A stretch of DNA of 64,000 bases from Terrihalobacillus insolitus (GCF_028416575.1 NZ_JAMQKB010000011.1:38990-102989); one strand, 5' to 3'. Shown: positions 23,145-32,922, numbered from the stretch's first letter. Translations and numbers: made by a program. The notes: generated by a model not told the origin, from the letters alone.

Positions 23145-23318
23145 ATGAATCCAATATTGTTTGACTTTCCTCATGAATTTGAAACGGAACGATTGCTTAT
23201 TAGAATGCCGAAGCCTGGGGATGGTAAAGCTGTGTATGATGCAATTAGAGCCTCAGTTAATGAATTAAAGCCTTGGTTGCCGTTCGCTCAAAATGAACAA
23301 AGCGAAGATGCGTTATGA
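23145..23318 (+). pseudogene. Truncated GNAT acetyltransferase
   Basis: 57 codons of a RimJ/RimL-type N-terminus (FETERLLIRMPKPGDGKAVYD, LKPWLPFAQ). After SEDAL the frame meets TGA at the point where a 52-bp repeat starts (23311). The acetyl-CoA binding half is missing. Confidence 0.75.
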
Positions 23319-23425
23319 GAACCCGTATACGGCCGAAAACCATGCCTACGCGCGCTCATCGACGTTATGAGAACCCGAACACGGCCGAAAATCATACACA
23401 CGCGCCTCATCGATAATCGACGTCT
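23311..23425. repeat. Two 52-bp tandem repeats
   Basis: CGTTATGAGAACCCG recurs at 23311 and 23363 (period 52), and CGGCCGAAAA in both units; a third unit begins near 23410. Period and sequence resemble, in reverse complement, the array at 55001-55516. Confidence 0.7.
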
Positions 23426-23501
23426 GGATTGGAACGTTGTTATGAATCGTTAAATTTTAGATACTTTTCAAAGCCATTCAGGGGGAGAGGTAGAAAATAA
23501 A

Positions 23502-24710
23502 TCAATTCTCTACCTCTATAATGGTTTGACCGTAAAATGTACCATCTAAATAAAAATTAATCGCCCAAAGACCGGGCTTAGAAAACTCCATTAAAGTAAC
23601 AGCGTTAGCATCATACCCTAAGTAGGGACCGCTTAAGTGTGTAAGCCATACTTTTTGTCCCTCTTTTACTAGGACTTGCTCAATTTCACCTGTTTCCTTA
23701 TGCATTGCTGCTATTGTAATTCCAGCAGAAGCTATTTGTTCGCCATTAAAGAAGAGCATATATTTATCTGGTGAATTTGCTTGAATCGGTTTAATGACAG
23801 CCTCTCCTTCAGTGCCTGAACCTACGAGCATTCCATACTTGTCCTCTTGACCATATAATGCATACTCCCCTTTTGTACCATCACCAAAGGTAACGGGAAT
23901 TTTAAAGATAGAGCTCTTTTCCCATTTAATATTTTGAAAATCCGAAGTTGAAATAGCCTTAGGTAACAGTTTGTCAACCGGCTGTTTTCCTTCAGTAAGA
24001 GTTTCTCTGAGTACACCTGCAGCCCCGATTAACTCCTGTGACACGGACGCATAGATTTTATAAGTCTCATCGAAAGATTTATTCGGAGAGGTATTATTGA
24101 GTCGATTGATCCATTCTTCCACTTGTTTATCAATTACTTCATTAGTATTTAGATTTTTAATCTCGTTAAGTAACACCAATGTCCCTTTCGCCTCAGAAGC
24201 AAGTCCGTCTTCAGAGTAGTTGTTTTTTAGCTGCTGCTTTTGCACTGGACTTAGTTCAAAATCCGTTTCCGTCATCATTTCTGGTTGTTCCACGGGATTG
24301 ATCCAATTTCCTTCCGAATTAACGTATATGGCTGCTTCCATTAAATAAGCCGCAACAGCGCCCTTTTCCATCGATTCTGGAATTTTAAGAATAGTAATTG
24401 GTAATCCAATATCAAGCGACTTAACCCCTTTAAAGTATTTGGTTAGTTCTTTTTTTAATGCAGGATCGTTTAACTCAGTTGTAGAAACTTCGGTTTGGCG
24501 TATTTCGTTATTTAAAAATTGGCTACCTATAACTACAAATGCGATAAACGCAATAGTAGAAAGTCCAATCGGTAAGAACCGTAGCCCTTGTCGTTTTGGA
24601 GACTTTAATTTTACCTTTTCAAGTATGTCTTCCTGTTGTTTCGAATCCATCTTAAACGTAGGTAGTTTCCCTAACTCTTCATCTATTTGGTCTTTTTTTT
24701 GGCATGACAT
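23502..24710 (-). CDS. Membrane-anchored anti-sigma-X-type protein
   Basis: 402 residues: a short cytoplasmic N-terminal part (~1-42), one hydrophobic segment (FLPIGLSTIAFIAFVVIGS, about 45-63), and a large outer part. This is the layout of RsiX-like partners, although no clear zinc finger is seen (only one Cys near the start). The outer domain ends with a beta-rich stretch (VWLTHLSGPYLGYDANAVTL, GLWAINFYLDGTFYGQ) that could bind a cell-envelope ligand. It overlaps the sigma gene by 28 bp, so expression is coupled. Confidence 0.7.
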   Translation of the reverse strand: MSCQKKDQIDEELGKLPTFKMDSKQQEDILEKVKLKSPKRQGLRFLPIGLSTIAFIAFVVIGSQFLNNEIRQTEVSTTELNDPALKKELTKYFKGVKSLDIGLPITILKIPESMEKGAVAAYLMEAAIYVNSEGNWINPVEQPEMMTETDFELSPVQKQQLKNNYSEDGLASEAKGTLVLLNEIKNLNTNEVIDKQVEEWINRLNNTSPNKSFDETYKIYASVSQELIGAAGVLRETLTEGKQPVDKLLPKAISTSDFQNIKWEKSSIFKIPVTFGDGTKGEYALYGQEDKYGMLVGSGTEGEAVIKPIQANSPDKYMLFFNGEQIASAGITIAAMHKETGEIEQVLVKEGQKVWLTHLSGPYLGYDANAVTLMEFSKPGLWAINFYLDGTFYGQTIIEVEN

Positions 24711-25222
24711 GATTCAACCTCCTCCCATTTTATTTGAATTTGTTTTCTCAGTACTAATTTTGCGCGATGATAGGTAGTATTTACTTTAGCTTCTGACCAA
24801 CTTAGGACTTCACTACATTCCTTAGTGCTAAGCTCCATAACACCCCGAAGTATAACAACATCACGTTGATTTTTTGGCAATGTATTTACTTGATTGTATA
24901 GATCACGATCTCGTTCGTTTTCGAGTAATGTAGTCTCAGGATTTGATTTATCATCTACAAATAAGGCTTGATACAAAGTAAGGGGAAGGTTAACAATCTT
25001 CTTTTTTCGGTAGTTGTCGATGGCAACCCTTCGTGCAATCGAGATCAGCCATGTTTTCTCATGGGATTGTTGCTGGAAAGTATGGCGAGATGTCATTGCC
25101 TTTATAAAGGTTTCCTGCATCAAGTCATCAACTTCTTGTTTATCAGTAAAGTAGACAAGAAAGTTATAAATATCATTACCATGCTGAGTAAACCAGTATT
25201 CTACTTCTGAAAAGTCACCCAT
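24683..25222 (-). CDS. ECF sigma factor, SigX-like
   Basis: 179 residues. Region 2 (IYNFLVYFTDKQEVDDLMQETFIKA, then TWLISIARRVAIDNYRKKK) and region 4 (LPKNQRDVVILRGVMELSTKECSEVLSWSEAKVNTTYHRAKLVL) are intact. SigX of B. subtilis controls cell-surface charge and resistance to cationic peptides; a like role here is inferred. GGGGGAAG precedes ATG 25222, and an ECF-type promoter lies just upstream (25244-25273). Confidence 0.85.
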   Translation of the reverse strand: MGDFSEVEYWFTQHGNDIYNFLVYFTDKQEVDDLMQETFIKAMTSRHTFQQQSHEKTWLISIARRVAIDNYRKKKIVNLPLTLYQALFVDDKSNPETTLLENERDRDLYNQVNTLPKNQRDVVILRGVMELSTKECSEVLSWSEAKVNTTYHRAKLVLRKQIQIKWEEVESCHAKKKTK

Positions 25223-25243
25223 TTGCTTCCCCCTCTCTACTTA

Positions 25244-25273
25244 TTAGACGTTGATTGTTTATAATATCTTACA
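25244..25273 (-). promoter_or_regulatory. ECF-type (probably self-regulated) promoter
   Basis: On the minus strand TGTAAG, 17 nt, CGTCTAA, close to the SigX/SigW-class TGTAAC-N16/17-CGTC consensus. The start would be ~15 nt before the sigma gene's ribosome binding site. Confidence 0.6.
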
Positions 25274-25400
25274 GTAAACGAAGTGAAAAAGTAAAAAAAT
25301 TTTGAGAGTAGGTGCCTTAGTTGACGTATGATCAAAAGGGAGGTAGAATGTAGTAAACGGAAAAAACTTTAAAAGTTTCCGTATGTTTAGGAGACATCAT

Positions 25401-25967
25401 ATGAAGGAAAGAATACTAAAAGCAGTTGTAGAGGAAATTCAAGAAAGAGGAATGCGGTTTACGATCGATGATGTGACACACCGTCTTGGTATTAGTAAGA
25501 AAACGATTTATGAACATTTTGATTCCAAGGAACAAATCATCAAAACAATAGTTGAGCAAATATTAGACGAGGCCGACCAAAAAACGAATGATATTATTGC
25601 GGATGATGAACTTTCATTTATTGTGAAAATGAAAGAATTAATGCAAGTACTTCCAGAGTATTACCAAATATACAATCGACCAGTTTTAGATGAAATGAAA
25701 CGGTATTATCCAGATCAATGGGTTCAAATCGAAACTTCTCTTGAAGAGGATTGGGCTGATATCCGATTATTGATCGAGGAAGGCATAAAAACTGGTGAAG
25801 TAGTTACCGGTTATTCTATCACTGTCATTATGAAGGTGCTTATTGAAGCGATTAACACAACATTGGATCAAACCTTTTTCTACAAAAATAATATCACTGT
25901 GAGAGAAGCACTTTCTCAAACAGTTGACATATTACTTTATGGAATTATTCCAGATGATAAAAGGTGA
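25401..25967 (+). CDS. TetR-family transcriptional regulator
   Basis: 188 residues. The N-terminal helix-turn-helix is clear (MRFTIDDVTHRLGISKKTIYEHFDSKEQIIKTIV). The C-terminal ligand domain is variable. ATG 25401 follows AGGAGA; the ATG at 25383 lies before this site. It is co-directional with the SMR transporter 90 bp downstream, so it probably represses that gene and is induced by its substrate. Confidence 0.85.
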   Translation: MKERILKAVVEEIQERGMRFTIDDVTHRLGISKKTIYEHFDSKEQIIKTIVEQILDEADQKTNDIIADDELSFIVKMKELMQVLPEYYQIYNRPVLDEMKRYYPDQWVQIETSLEEDWADIRLLIEEGIKTGEVVTGYSITVIMKVLIEAINTTLDQTFFYKNNITVREALSQTVDILLYGIIPDDKR

Positions 25968-26059
25968 ATCATGCTTTTTATCTTTCTTTTTGGATTTGAA
26001 AACTAAAAAAACATATACAGTTTATTTGTTCTAAATTGTTCTTAAGGAGGTATCGGACC

Positions 26060-26380
26060 ATGGCGTATTTATTGTTGGGATTGGCTATTGTGAGTGAGAT
26101 CATCGGTAGTTCGATGCTGAAATTGTCGGAAGGATTCACAAGATTACTTCCTTCAGTAGGCTCAATTGTAGGCTACGGTGCATCTTTTTACTTTCTGTCT
26201 CTCACACTTAGAGTTCTGCCCATTGGCTTGAGTTACGCTATTTGGGCGGGCACTGGAACAGCATTAACCGCTATCATTGGGTTTATTTTTTGGAAGGAAT
26301 CTTTTTCGTTCCAAACCTTGATAGGATTAACAGCCATCATTATTGGAGTAGCAATTCTTAACATGCCAAATTGGTCTTAA
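26060..26380 (+). CDS. Small multidrug resistance (SMR) efflux protein
   Basis: 106 residues with four transmembrane helices. The conserved glutamate lies in the first helix (LGLAIVSEIIGSSMLK), followed by the family blocks YGASFYFLSLTLRVLPIGLSYAIWAGTGTALTAIIG. SMR proteins are dual-topology dimers that exchange cationic compounds or guanidinium for protons. AGGAGGT lies 8 nt before ATG 26060. It follows a TetR gene. Substrate (QacC-like or guanidinium) cannot be told. Confidence 0.88.
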   Translation: MAYLLLGLAIVSEIIGSSMLKLSEGFTRLLPSVGSIVGYGASFYFLSLTLRVLPIGLSYAIWAGTGTALTAIIGFIFWKESFSFQTLIGLTAIIIGVAILNMPNWS

Positions 26381-26748
26381 GGTTTGACAGCCGTAATTTA
26401 TTTTTCACATTTGACTGGTGTAGACTAGTTTAGATACTCCCGTTTTTCAGCTCCTTACCTAATGGCAGTAGTCTTTTTGGTGTAAACGAACGTAGATAGA
26501 TGGAGATGAGAAGAACAGTATCATTGTGATAACTATACAATTTCAATACTAGTACTTTTGTCTCGTGTTAAAGCTCGATTATTGCGCTAATTGTCGAACG
26601 TGGGTTAAATTACCTATTTTGAAATTGATTCTATTTACCCATTTTGAAATATTCAAAAATTTGTAAAGGAATTTTTGGTGTTTTCCTAGAATATAAGAAA
26701 GTGTAATTCAATTAACTGTCTATTAATCTAGGAGGGGGAATTTAGTTG
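26381..26748. other. Intergenic region before the InhA-like gene
   Basis: No gene. CTATTTTGAAAT and CCATTTTGAAAT occur ~27 bp apart (26612-26650) and may be a regulator site or a direct repeat. The inhA promoter is expected here. Confidence 0.4.
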
Positions 26749-29133
26749 ATGAAAAAGAAAAAAGGGAAGTTAGCCTCAACAGCAATTGCTGTAACACTAG
26801 GTTTAAGTACACTAGCACTAGGACTTTCACCAGTGCAAAAGGCAAATGCTGAGCAAGCAAGACAAGAAGTAGTAAGTAGTGTGTCAAACACCTACCAAGG
26901 AGCGCCTCTAGACTTAGGTATTGCAAACGATGAGAGGCTCATTGAGATGCTCAAACGTCAAGGGAAATTAGACAAAAACGCTAGCCCTACAGAATCAGAA
27001 GAAGCATTAAATCAGTTTTTGAAAACAAAGTCTGAAAGTTCAGTTAGTAAAAAAGAACAGCAAACAGATTTTGAGAAAGAAAATAAAAAATATATGGATC
27101 AATTGATCGAAAACGCTGGACTAAAAAATGGTAGTGGGAATAAATTCGGTCAAACAAAGAATTCTGAAGTTTCCTCAGTGGAGGAAGAAGCATGGAATGG
27201 TGAAGTTCAAAAAGATAACGTGCTCGTGTTATTAATTGACTTTCCAGACAAGCCACGCGGTGACATAGACTCCCAGTACACGGATATGTACTATGATGGA
27301 GAAGGTGCTTATTCTAATGAGCACTATCAAAATATGATTTTTGGTAAAGACGGCTATACTGGACCGAACGGAGAAAATCTAACTTCTATGAAGCAATATT
27401 TTGAAGAGCAGTCAGGTGGCAGCTATACTGTGGATGGTTCGGTAGCTGGTTGGTACACTGCTAAAAATCCGGCTGCTTATTATGGTGGTAATTATCCGAC
27501 ACCAGATGGTAGTGATGCAAATCCTCGTGATCTAGTTTTAGAAGCGTTGAATGCTGCGGCGGCAGATGATGTTAATTTGAATGCTTATGACCAAGAAGAT
27601 CCGTATGACTTAAATGGTAATGGTGATGTAAACGAACCGGATGGTATTATTGATCATGTAATGGTGATCCATTCTGGTGTAGGAGAAGAAGCAGGTGGTG
27701 GGGAGCTTGGCGGAGATGCGATTTGGTCTCATAGCTGGAGCTTAGAAGGACCAACACCGATCGAAGGAACAGAAACAGATGTCCCTTACTGGGGTGGTCA
27801 GCTAGTTGGATATGATTACACGATTGAGCCTGAGGATGGAGCAGCTGGAGTGTTTGCGCATGAATTTGGTCATGATCTTGGACTCCCAGATGAATACGAC
27901 ACACAATATACTGGAGCAGGAGAACCAATTTCTTATTGGTCGATTATGTCTAGTGGAAGCTGGGCGGGTGCGGTACCTGGAACGGAACCAACTGGAATTA
28001 GTCCTTATTCCAAGCAGATTCTTCAAACGATCCAAGGTGGTAATTGGTTAAGTGGATCGACTATAAATGCTAGCGACATCACGAGTGAAGGTACTGAGGT
28101 TTTACTTGATGAAGCTGTAACAAAAGGTACGAATAACGATGCAGTAAGGGTAAACTTACCTGATAAACAAAATGTAGTTAATGAGCCGTTTAGTGGGGAT
28201 TACGAATACTTTAGTGGTAGTGGAAATAACTTGGATAATTCCATGATCACTACTGTAGATCTTACGAATGCCTCGAGTGCACAACTAAACTTTAAAACAT
28301 GGTATGATATTGAAACAGGTTGGGATTATGCTTCTGTTAAAGTTAACGGGGAATCTATTGAGGGAAATATTACAACAACAGATGATCCTTATAAACAAAA
28401 TCCTGGCAATGGTATTACTGGTTCTTCTAACGGTTGGAAGGATGCCACCTTTGATCTTTCCGCATATGCTGGAGAAACAGTGGAACTTGAATTTAACTAT
28501 TGGACGGACGGAGCCGCTGTTCTTCCAGGTTTTTATGTAGATGATATTTCGGTTGTTGCCGATGGTGCAGAAGTTCTTTTTGACGATGCAGAAGGTGATT
28601 CCGCATTTGCATTTGCTGGATTTGATAAAGACACTGGGTCGTTCTATTCCGAGCAGTACTATTTGCTTGAATGGAGATCCCAGAATGGTGTCGATGAAGG
28701 ATTAGCAAACATTCGTCGCGGTGCCAGTTTAATGAGCTTTGATCCAGGTCTTGTTGTTTGGTATGTGGATAAAGCATATGACAACAACTGGACTGGTGTC
28801 CATCCTGGTAAGGGCTTCCTAGGAATTGTTGATGCCGATCAAAAGGCAAATTACTGGAGCGATGGCTCAATTGGGGCGACTCGTTACCAATTAAACGATG
28901 CTGCATTTGGTTTGGACAAAACAAGCAAGATGTTCTTAGACTATACAGACTTGTTAGGTGTTACATTAAAAGATAATAACCAAAACAGAACACCGTTATT
29001 TGATGACAGTGCAGACTGGAGCAATCCAGAACTTGTTGACGCTGGACGTAACGTTCCAAACTTCGGATTGAAATTCCGAGTAGTGGGGCAAAGTGCAGAT
29101 GGTACAGTGGGAAAAGTATTACTATATAAATAA
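26749..29133 (+). CDS. inhA: Immune inhibitor A-type secreted metalloprotease (M6)
   Basis: 794 residues. A basic signal peptide (KKKKGKLASTAIAVTLGLST, ending near residue 34) is followed by a propeptide. The zinc site HEFGHDLGLPDE (H371, E372, H375) has the M6 signature, and SYWSIMSSGSW carries the Met-turn. The C-terminal part contains a MAM-like/beta domain (INFKTWYDIETGWDYASVKV, ...FYVDDISVVADG) and the VGQSADGTVGKVLLYK end. InhA degrades antimicrobial peptides and host matrix proteins in B. cereus. Start ATG 26749 lies after GGAGGGGG; a TTG is just upstream at 26746. Confidence 0.92.
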   Translation: MKKKKGKLASTAIAVTLGLSTLALGLSPVQKANAEQARQEVVSSVSNTYQGAPLDLGIANDERLIEMLKRQGKLDKNASPTESEEALNQFLKTKSESSVSKKEQQTDFEKENKKYMDQLIENAGLKNGSGNKFGQTKNSEVSSVEEEAWNGEVQKDNVLVLLIDFPDKPRGDIDSQYTDMYYDGEGAYSNEHYQNMIFGKDGYTGPNGENLTSMKQYFEEQSGGSYTVDGSVAGWYTAKNPAAYYGGNYPTPDGSDANPRDLVLEALNAAAADDVNLNAYDQEDPYDLNGNGDVNEPDGIIDHVMVIHSGVGEEAGGGELGGDAIWSHSWSLEGPTPIEGTETDVPYWGGQLVGYDYTIEPEDGAAGVFAHEFGHDLGLPDEYDTQYTGAGEPISYWSIMSSGSWAGAVPGTEPTGISPYSKQILQTIQGGNWLSGSTINASDITSEGTEVLLDEAVTKGTNNDAVRVNLPDKQNVVNEPFSGDYEYFSGSGNNLDNSMITTVDLTNASSAQLNFKTWYDIETGWDYASVKVNGESIEGNITTTDDPYKQNPGNGITGSSNGWKDATFDLSAYAGETVELEFNYWTDGAAVLPGFYVDDISVVADGAEVLFDDAEGDSAFAFAGFDKDTGSFYSEQYYLLEWRSQNGVDEGLANIRRGASLMSFDPGLVVWYVDKAYDNNWTGVHPGKGFLGIVDADQKANYWSDGSIGATRYQLNDAAFGLDKTSKMFLDYTDLLGVTLKDNNQNRTPLFDDSADWSNPELVDAGRNVPNFGLKFRVVGQSADGTVGKVLLYK

Positions 29134-29139
29134 TGGACG

Positions 29140-29172
29140 AAAAGAGCCTTTCCAATGGAGAGGCTCTTTTGT
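29140..29172 (+). terminator. Terminator after inhA
   Basis: AAAAGAGCCT-TTCC and GGAG-AGGCTCTTTT with a following TGTTC; it ends right after the stop codon. Confidence 0.88.
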
Positions 29173-29241
29173 TCTAGTACATTCGATAAGATAAGTGAAC
29201 AATTGGATGATCGATAAATAGTTCCATTTAACAGTTTGACT

Positions 29242-29721
29242 TTACTTACCAAGTGCTAGCTTTATGTCGTGTTCGATATTATCAGGCTTTATTCTTGGTG
29301 CGAAGCGTTTGATAACATAACCTTCTCTGTTCACTAGAAATTTTGTGAAATTCCATTTTATTTGATTTGACATCAAACCAGGAGCTTGTTTGGTTAAATA
29401 GTCGAACAGTGGGTGTACTTCCTTCCCGCGAACGTTGATTTTATTGAACATGGGAAAGGTTACCTTATATTCTTTTTGGCAAAAGGTTTGGATTTCCTCT
29501 TCTGATCCTGGCTCTTGGTTCATGAACTGGTTGCTTGGAAAGGCGAGTACAACAAATCCCTGATCCTTATATGTATCATACAAGCGCTGTAATCCTTCAT
29601 ACTGTGGAGTGAATCCGCACTTACTGGCTGTATTAACAATGAGTAATACCTTCTCTCTGTAATCAGATAAAGATTGCTCTTCTCCGTTAATTGTTGCGAC
29701 GGAAAACGGGTAAACTGACAT
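29242..29721 (-). CDS. Glutathione peroxidase-type thiol peroxidase
   Basis: 159 residues. NTASKCGFTPQYEGLQ holds the catalytic cysteine, FPSNQFMNQEPG the glutamine and KWNFTKFLV the tryptophan of the family's active site. Bacterial Cys-type members usually use thioredoxin (or bacillithiol-type partners) rather than glutathione. ATG 29721 follows GGAGGT; upstream in-frame codons have no site. It reduces peroxides in the cytosol. Confidence 0.9.
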   Translation of the reverse strand: MSVYPFSVATINGEEQSLSDYREKVLLIVNTASKCGFTPQYEGLQRLYDTYKDQGFVVLAFPSNQFMNQEPGSEEEIQTFCQKEYKVTFPMFNKINVRGKEVHPLFDYLTKQAPGLMSNQIKWNFTKFLVNREGYVIKRFAPRIKPDNIEHDIKLALGK

Positions 29722-29813
29722 CGATCCATGACCTCCATTCTGACTATACATGTCCATTTTACTCTCAAACTCCTTTAAATGGTAATGAGCCGTTTGGACG
29801 ACATTATCCATAG

Positions 29814-29837
29814 AAAAAACGGCCTATGAAAGGCCGC
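29814..29837 (-). terminator. Terminator of trhO
   Basis: On the minus strand CGGCCT-TTCAT-AGGCCG followed by T6. Confidence 0.85.
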
Positions 29838-29844
29838 GCGTTTA

Positions 29845-30816
29845 TCACTGTTGTACTACGCCATCTTCTGTCTCAATTCTCTTAAGTCTTGCTTCGATTT
29901 CCTCTTGGGAAAGGTTATGCTCTTGGACATACATATTTCTCGGAGAAATACGACATTCGTGGGTACAACCACGCATATATTTGTGCTCATTTTCTTCAGA
30001 GCAAAGAATTTGTTTATTGCATTCTGGCCTTGCACAGTTCACGTAACGCTCGCATGGCTTACCGTCAAAGTAATCCTTCCCAACTATGACATGTTCTTTT
30101 TTGTTTACAGGGACTGCAATACGCTCATCAAACACGTAGAGCTGTCCATCCCAAAGCTCGCCTTGTATTTCTGGATCCTTGCCATAGGTAACAATTCCGC
30201 CGTGTAACTGTCCAACATCGTCAAAACCATTTTTAATTAGCCAGCCTGAAAATTTTTCGCAACGAATACCACCTGTACAATAGGTAAGCACCTTCTTACC
30301 TTCAAGTTGATCCTTGTTTTCTTCAACCCATGAAGGTAGTTCGCGGAATGTGTCAATTTCAGGACGAATGGCCCCTCTAAAATGACCTAATTCATATTCG
30401 TACTCATTGCGGGCATCGAGAACAACTGTGTTTTCATCTTGCATCGCCTCGTAAAATTCTTTCGGACTAAGATATTTACCTGTAACCTCTTTTGGATTGA
30501 TATCGTCTTCTAATCGAAGGGTTACTAACTCCGAGCGTGGTCTCACGTGCATTTTTTTGAATGCATGACCATCCGACGCATCTACTTTAAATACCATATC
30601 TTTAAAACGTGGATCTTTATGCATTTCTTCCATATATTTGTTCGTTTGATCTACGGTTCCAGACACAGTTCCGTTCACGCCTTCTTGCGCAACTAAAATT
30701 CTGCCTTTCAGTTCTAATTGATTACAGAACTGTAGATGCTCAGCCGCAAAAGTCTCCGGATCGTCAATTAATACATATTTGTAATACAACAATACTTGGT
30801 ATTTTTCCTTTTCCAT
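29845..30816 (-). CDS. trhO: tRNA uridine-34 hydroxylase (rhodanese TrhO family)
   Basis: 323 residues. The N-terminal ferredoxin-like domain ([35 protein letters not shown]) precedes a rhodanese domain ([20 protein letters not shown], active-site loop [12 protein letters not shown]). The C-terminal Cys cluster ([33 protein letters not shown]) is typical of the Gram-positive members. TrhO hydroxylates uridine 34 in tRNAs on the way to 5-methoxyuridine in bacilli. ATG 30816 follows AGGTGG. Confidence 0.92.
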   Translation of the reverse strand: MEKEKYQVLLYYKYVLIDDPETFAAEHLQFCNQLELKGRILVAQEGVNGTVSGTVDQTNKYMEEMHKDPRFKDMVFKVDASDGHAFKKMHVRPRSELVTLRLEDDINPKEVTGKYLSPKEFYEAMQDENTVVLDARNEYEYELGHFRGAIRPEIDTFRELPSWVEENKDQLEGKKVLTYCTGGIRCEKFSGWLIKNGFDDVGQLHGGIVTYGKDPEIQGELWDGQLYVFDERIAVPVNKKEHVIVGKDYFDGKPCERYVNCARPECNKQILCSEENEHKYMRGCTHECRISPRNMYVQEHNLSQEEIEARLKRIETEDGVVQQ

Positions 30817-31068
30817 TCTTCTACCACCTATCAAATTTATATTTGCAAGATATAAATGTTAGGTTGGGATATTTATTAGTACATTGTCTCTTGCAAACAT
30901 TTATTTTATCATGGTACTCGTCGTTTTACAATAAATCAAAAACGATCCAATGCTTGTTTTAAACGATAAGAAGTAGTAACATGAAAATCAAGATGTTAAA
31001 TTTAGAATCTTTGAAGGCAACCGTGTTCACAGGCTGCCAACGTAACTCGTTTATTATGGACAACTATA

Positions 31069-31103
31069 AAGGGTGTATCTCAATTAGAGGTACGCCTTTT
31101 TTT
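31069..31103 (+). terminator. Hairpin with T-run
   Basis: AAGGGTGTATCTC and GAGGTACGCCTTTTTTT with loop AATTA. It stands alone between the divergent trhO gene and 31158, so it may attenuate a leader of the next gene. Confidence 0.6.
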
Positions 31104-31157
31104 AAAGCTAGCCTTATCCTTCATGTGGGTATTTATGTTAAGAAAAGAGGTGGAATA

Positions 31158-31460
31158 ATGAATCAGAAAGAAAAAGAGCAGTACATTTTAGATAACTACA
31201 AAAAAGATGAGAATACGATGATCCTCGTTTTTTCACAATGGTGTGTAAACAACGATTTAGATCCAAGGGAATTGTATAAGCAGGCTTATCCAGATCAAGG
31301 AAAAAACCAACAGCTTGGAGAGGCCTTTGAATTAACGATTCCCAAAAATGAGTCAGACGAAATTCCCGTACAAACTGTGTTAGATGTGTTGCAACTGTTC
31401 GAGAATGATCATTTAGCATTTGTTGTGGCAGAGGAGTATGAGAAAAAGTTAAAAGAATAG
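31158..31460 (+). CDS. Conserved hypothetical protein, 100 residues
   Basis: An acidic soluble protein (KDENTMILVFSQWCVNNDLD, RELYKQAYPDQGKN, VLDVLQLFENDHLAFVVAEE). It is not assigned to a family. AAGAGGTGG lies 5 nt before ATG 31158; the upstream in-frame extension runs through the terminator and is not expected to be translated. Confidence 0.65.
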   Translation: MNQKEKEQYILDNYKKDENTMILVFSQWCVNNDLDPRELYKQAYPDQGKNQQLGEAFELTIPKNESDEIPVQTVLDVLQLFENDHLAFVVAEEYEKKLKE

Positions 31461-31495
31461 GGAACACCTAGCCTTTTATCCTAAAACTTTTTATA

Positions 31496-32374
31496 CTATA
31501 CTTCATACAGCTTAACCAGTGCGTGGGTTCCGCTGTTTTCTTCCCCTTTTTCGGCAAGCTGTTTGTATAGGTCTAGTGTCAATTCTAATCCAGGTGTCAT
31601 GATTCCCATTTCCTTCGCAGACTCAAGGGCGATCGTCATGTCTTTTATAAAATGTTTTACATAGAATCCTGGACGGAAATCTCCTTCTATCATTCGTGGA
31701 GCAAGATTCGTAAGTGCCCAGCTTCCAGCAGCACCAGTAGATATACTTTGTAAAACCCGTTCTGAGTCTAGACCTGCATTTTCCGCATAAATGAGTGCTT
31801 CACACACACCGAGCATATTTGCAGCAACAACAATTTGATTGCTCATTTTTGTGTGTTGTCCGGAACCAGCCGGGCCTTGAAACACAACGTTTTGTCCCAT
31901 AACGTTAAATATGGGTGAAATGGAGTCAAACGCAACCTGTGATCCTCCAACCATGATAGCTAGTTTGCCATCGCGAGCGCCGATATCACCGCCAGAAACT
32001 GGTGCATCAAGTGCAAAAAGCTTCCTGGATAACCCTTCCTGATAAATTTTTTCTGCTAGTGCAGGCTTAGAAGTGGTCATGTCAATCACAAAAGATTCTG
32101 CTTGTGCATTCGCTAAAATTCCATTCTCCCCAAAGTAGATGTCTTCTACATCTGAAGGATAGCCAACCATTGTAATAATGACATTAGATGAAACGGCAAG
32201 CTCTGCAACTGTGTCCTTCCATGTTGCACCTAATGCTACAAGCGCATCGGCCTTTTCTTTCGTCCGAGTAAACGTGTTCAGCTTGTAACCAGCATCTAAT
32301 AAATTTTTAGCCATACTTTTACCCATTACACCTGTTCCGATAAAACCAATTGTCGTATTTTCCTTTGTAACCAT
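31496..32374 (-). CDS. 3-hydroxyisobutyrate dehydrogenase-like NAD(P)-dependent oxidoreductase
   Basis: 292 residues. The Rossmann signature is at the N-terminus (IGFIGTGVMGKSMAKNLLDAGY), followed by DAPVSGGDIGARDGKL (substrate site) and a GSGQHTKMSNQI block with the catalytic lysine. The family oxidises beta-hydroxyacids (3-hydroxyisobutyrate, tartronate semialdehyde, or succinate semialdehyde in the reverse sense). The substrate cannot be fixed. ATG 32374 follows AAAGGGTG; in-frame codons upstream lie in MITE copy B. Confidence 0.9.
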   Translation of the reverse strand: MVTKENTTIGFIGTGVMGKSMAKNLLDAGYKLNTFTRTKEKADALVALGATWKDTVAELAVSSNVIITMVGYPSDVEDIYFGENGILANAQAESFVIDMTTSKPALAEKIYQEGLSRKLFALDAPVSGGDIGARDGKLAIMVGGSQVAFDSISPIFNVMGQNVVFQGPAGSGQHTKMSNQIVVAANMLGVCEALIYAENAGLDSERVLQSISTGAAGSWALTNLAPRMIEGDFRPGFYVKHFIKDMTIALESAKEMGIMTPGLELTLDLYKQLAEKGEENSGTHALVKLYEV

Positions 32375-32440
32375 ACGTATCACCCTTTCTAAATGTTCCT
32401 TGAAATTATTTCGACACGGATAAGGTAAATTCCTGTTTAA

Positions 32441-32594
32441 AAAGGTTGTTAAAAAGTCACCAAATGATAAGCGGCGCATCTCTTCGTTGGCTTGTTTCTC
32501 CGTTGCTCACGTATTAAAAGCATACGCTGCGCTACTCAAAACTGCGCCGCCTCGACCTGCTTGCTTCTAATTTGGTGACTTTTTGAACATGCAC
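32441..32594 (+). repeat. MITE-like element, copy B (154 bp)
   Basis: AAAGGTTGTTAAAAAGTCAC ... GACTTTTTGAACATGCAC; internally very close to copy A. No exact target duplication is visible (TTTA against TTAG). It lies ~65 bp before the start of the dehydrogenase gene. Confidence 0.82.
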
Positions 32595-32740
32595 TTAGGA
32601 AATGTATCGTTTACCTTTCCGATACAGATGAAGAAATATGCCAAAAAAATCATTGCCAGATAAATTTTTCTGTGTTAATGTCAAAGTATACAAGATATTG
32701 TTGTTTTTATAAAATGAATACTATATATAGTGCAATCATG

Positions 32741-32922
32741 CAAATTTAGGTGGCCATTTTTTTGGCCTTGAAAGGGAACCCAGTGTGAATCTGGGACTGC
32801 CCCCGCAACTGTATGTGTGGACGAACGAGTAAGCCCACTGAATCGAAATGCTATGAAAGGCTGCGATTTGGGAAGGAACTCAAGTAGGAAGATACACGAG
32901 TCAGGAGACCTGCCTAAGCTTG
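32741..32922 (+). promoter_or_regulatory. Cobalamin (B12) riboswitch
   Basis: The conserved parts are present: AAAGGGAACCCAGTGTGAAT, CTGGGACTGCCCCCGCAACTGT (B12 box region begins GGGACTGCCCCCGC), AGTCAGGAGACCTGCC at the end. Binding of adenosylcobalamin favours the hairpin at 32957-32989. The regulated gene is a class I ribonucleotide reductase. Confidence 0.95.

Noticed and set aside
27806..28924. Several ORFs of 78-143 codons within inhA in other frames
   Set aside because: They are shadow frames of a clear M6 protease and lack sensible composition or start sites.
32375..32479. 35-residue N-terminal extension of the dehydrogenase
   Set aside because: Part of it is encoded by MITE copy B and the Rossmann motif starts normally from ATG 32374.
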